In this document: positions 39,837 to 40,573 of the stretch, piece by piece
Layout: each line of letters starts with the position of its first letter
Position numbering within the stretch: position 1 is the first letter of the stretch
NCBI GenBank assembly: GCA_016185145.1
Contig: JACPOB010000064.1
Location: 1-40,573 of the forward strand
DNA: 40,573 nucleotides
Reading direction: 5' to 3'
Origin: Rhodospirillales bacterium
GTDB taxonomy: Bacteria; Pseudomonadota; Alphaproteobacteria; Reyranellales; Reyranellaceae
The notes under the pieces: model-generated
Database searches by the model: none
What the model was told of the DNA's origin: nothing
What the model saw: the letters and a program-made list of their open reading frames with translations, nothing else
Translations under genes and position numbers: made by a program

Positions 39837-40573
39837 ATGAGCGCCCAGCTTTCGCGCGACGACTGGAAAGGCCGCGTCGGCGGCTTGAGCTACCGCAACC
39901 AGGCCTTCATCGGCGGCAAGTTCACCCCTTCCCTCACCGGCAAGACCTTCGACTGCGTGAACCCGGCCACCGGCCAGGTGCTGACCAAGGTGGCCGCCTG
40001 CGAGCAGGCCGACGTCGACGCCGCGGTGAAAGCCGCGCGTGCCGCCTTCGACAAGGGCACCTGGGCCAACATGCCGCCGGCCAACCGCAAGCGCATCATG
40101 CTGAAGCTCGCCGAGCTCATGATGAAGAACCGCGATGAGCTGGCGCTGCTCGAGACGCTCGACATGGGCAAGCCCATCGCCTACTCGAGCCGCGTCGACA
40201 TTCCGGGCTCGGCCAACACCGTGCAGTGGTTCGGCGAGGCGATCGACAAGATCTACGACGAGGTCGCTCCGACTCCGGGCAACGTCGTCGCCATGATCAC
40301 GCGCGAGGCCGCGGGCGTCGTGGCGGCCGTCGTGCCGTGGAACTTCCCGCTGCTGATGGCCTGCTGGAAGATCTCGCCGGCGCTCTCCGCCGGCAACTCG
40401 GTGATCCTGAAGCCCGCCGAGCAGTCGCCCCTCACCGCCATTCGCCTCGCCGAGCTCGCGGCCGAGGCCGGCATCCCCGAGGGCGTGTTCAACGTGCTGC
40501 CGGGCTTCGGCGAGACCGCGGGCCAGGCGCTCGGCCGCCACATGGACGTCGACGTGCTGGCCTTCACCGGCTC
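39837..40573 (+). CDS. Aldehyde dehydrogenase, N-terminal part (cut by window end)
   Basis: The first 245 codons of a second aldehyde dehydrogenase, running off the window. Visible motifs are FIGGKFTPSLTGKTFDCVNP (first strands), DKGTWANMPPANRKRIMLKL, TLDMGKPIAYSSRVDIPGSA and VVPWNFPLLMACWKISPALS then AGNSVILKPAEQSPLTA, ending at AFTGS of the cofactor-binding region. The N-terminal pattern, especially the EVAPTPGNVVAMITREAAGV stretch, resembles gamma-glutamyl-aminobutyraldehyde dehydrogenases (PuuC-like), so polyamine or amino-aldehyde oxidation is a reasonable guess. The ATG at 39837 is preceded by GGAGGGGAACGA. The catalytic Cys lies beyond the window. Confidence 0.92.
   Translation, partial: MSAQLSRDDWKGRVGGLSYRNQAFIGGKFTPSLTGKTFDCVNPATGQVLTKVAACEQADVDAAVKAARAAFDKGTWANMPPANRKRIMLKLAELMMKNRDELALLETLDMGKPIAYSSRVDIPGSANTVQWFGEAIDKIYDEVAPTPGNVVAMITREAAGVVAAVVPWNFPLLMACWKISPALSAGNSVILKPAEQSPLTAIRLAELAAEAGIPEGVFNVLPGFGETAGQALGRHMDVDVLAFTG

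Overview
The window is chromosomal DNA of a GC-rich alphaproteobacterium, probably a Rhizobiales/Reyranella-like soil or water lineage. The evidence is the very high GC, the pyrB-pyrC'-plsY-dprA-topA-rnr-DUF983-rpmG gene set, an alphaproteobacterial form of PyrC, and several families of short palindromic intergenic repeats of the kind common in this class. The genus cannot be fixed from the sequence alone. I see no tRNA, rRNA, CRISPR array, integrase or insertion sequence.

Layout. 1-3.9 kb: an SOS1-like CPA1 Na+/H+ antiporter with a cyclic-nucleotide-binding domain (minus strand), then an alpha/beta hydrolase and ruvX on the plus strand. 3.9-6.5 kb: a secreted GH49-like beta-helix glycosidase with FG-GAP repeats (minus). 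6.7-9.7 kb: a tightly overlapping minus-strand operon of Fe/2OG-type oxygenase, amidohydrolase, YtkA-like exported protein and di-haem peroxidase. 9.8-12.6 kb: a PhyH-type dioxygenase, cytochrome b561, YceI and an exported protein of unknown function. 12.7-15.7 kb: a citrate synthase (minus) and an HTH-citrate synthase (plus, broken by one in-frame amber codon), with an unrecognised gene between them. Then come a GFA-family protein and pyrB-pyrC'.

18.5-22.8 kb: two paralogous exported proteins flank plsY and a decayed second plsY copy. Small membrane proteins follow (PLDc_N/SHOCT, LapA-like, HdeD) with gene remnants of an AraC regulator and an amidohydrolase. 22.8-29.7 kb: a berberine-bridge-like FAD oxidase (minus) and a peptide/nickel-type ABC transporter (binding protein and two permeases) with an MFS gene inside the operon and no ATPase. 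29.7-38.1 kb: the housekeeping run dprA, topA, rnr, DUF983, a lipoprotein S41 protease and rpmG. 38.3 kb to the end: two aldehyde dehydrogenases, the second cut by the window edge.

The window reads as a conserved replication/translation/pyrimidine gene series (ruvX, pyrB, pyrC', plsY, dprA, topA, rnr, rpmG) opened by accessory DNA at two places: ruvX to pyrB (about 12 kb) and plsY to dprA (about 10 kb). At least five different palindromic repeat families sit at gene borders, and one of them is read through as the N-terminus of a protein. No gene-free stretch exceeds 300 bases; the largest gaps are occupied by repeats or gene remnants.
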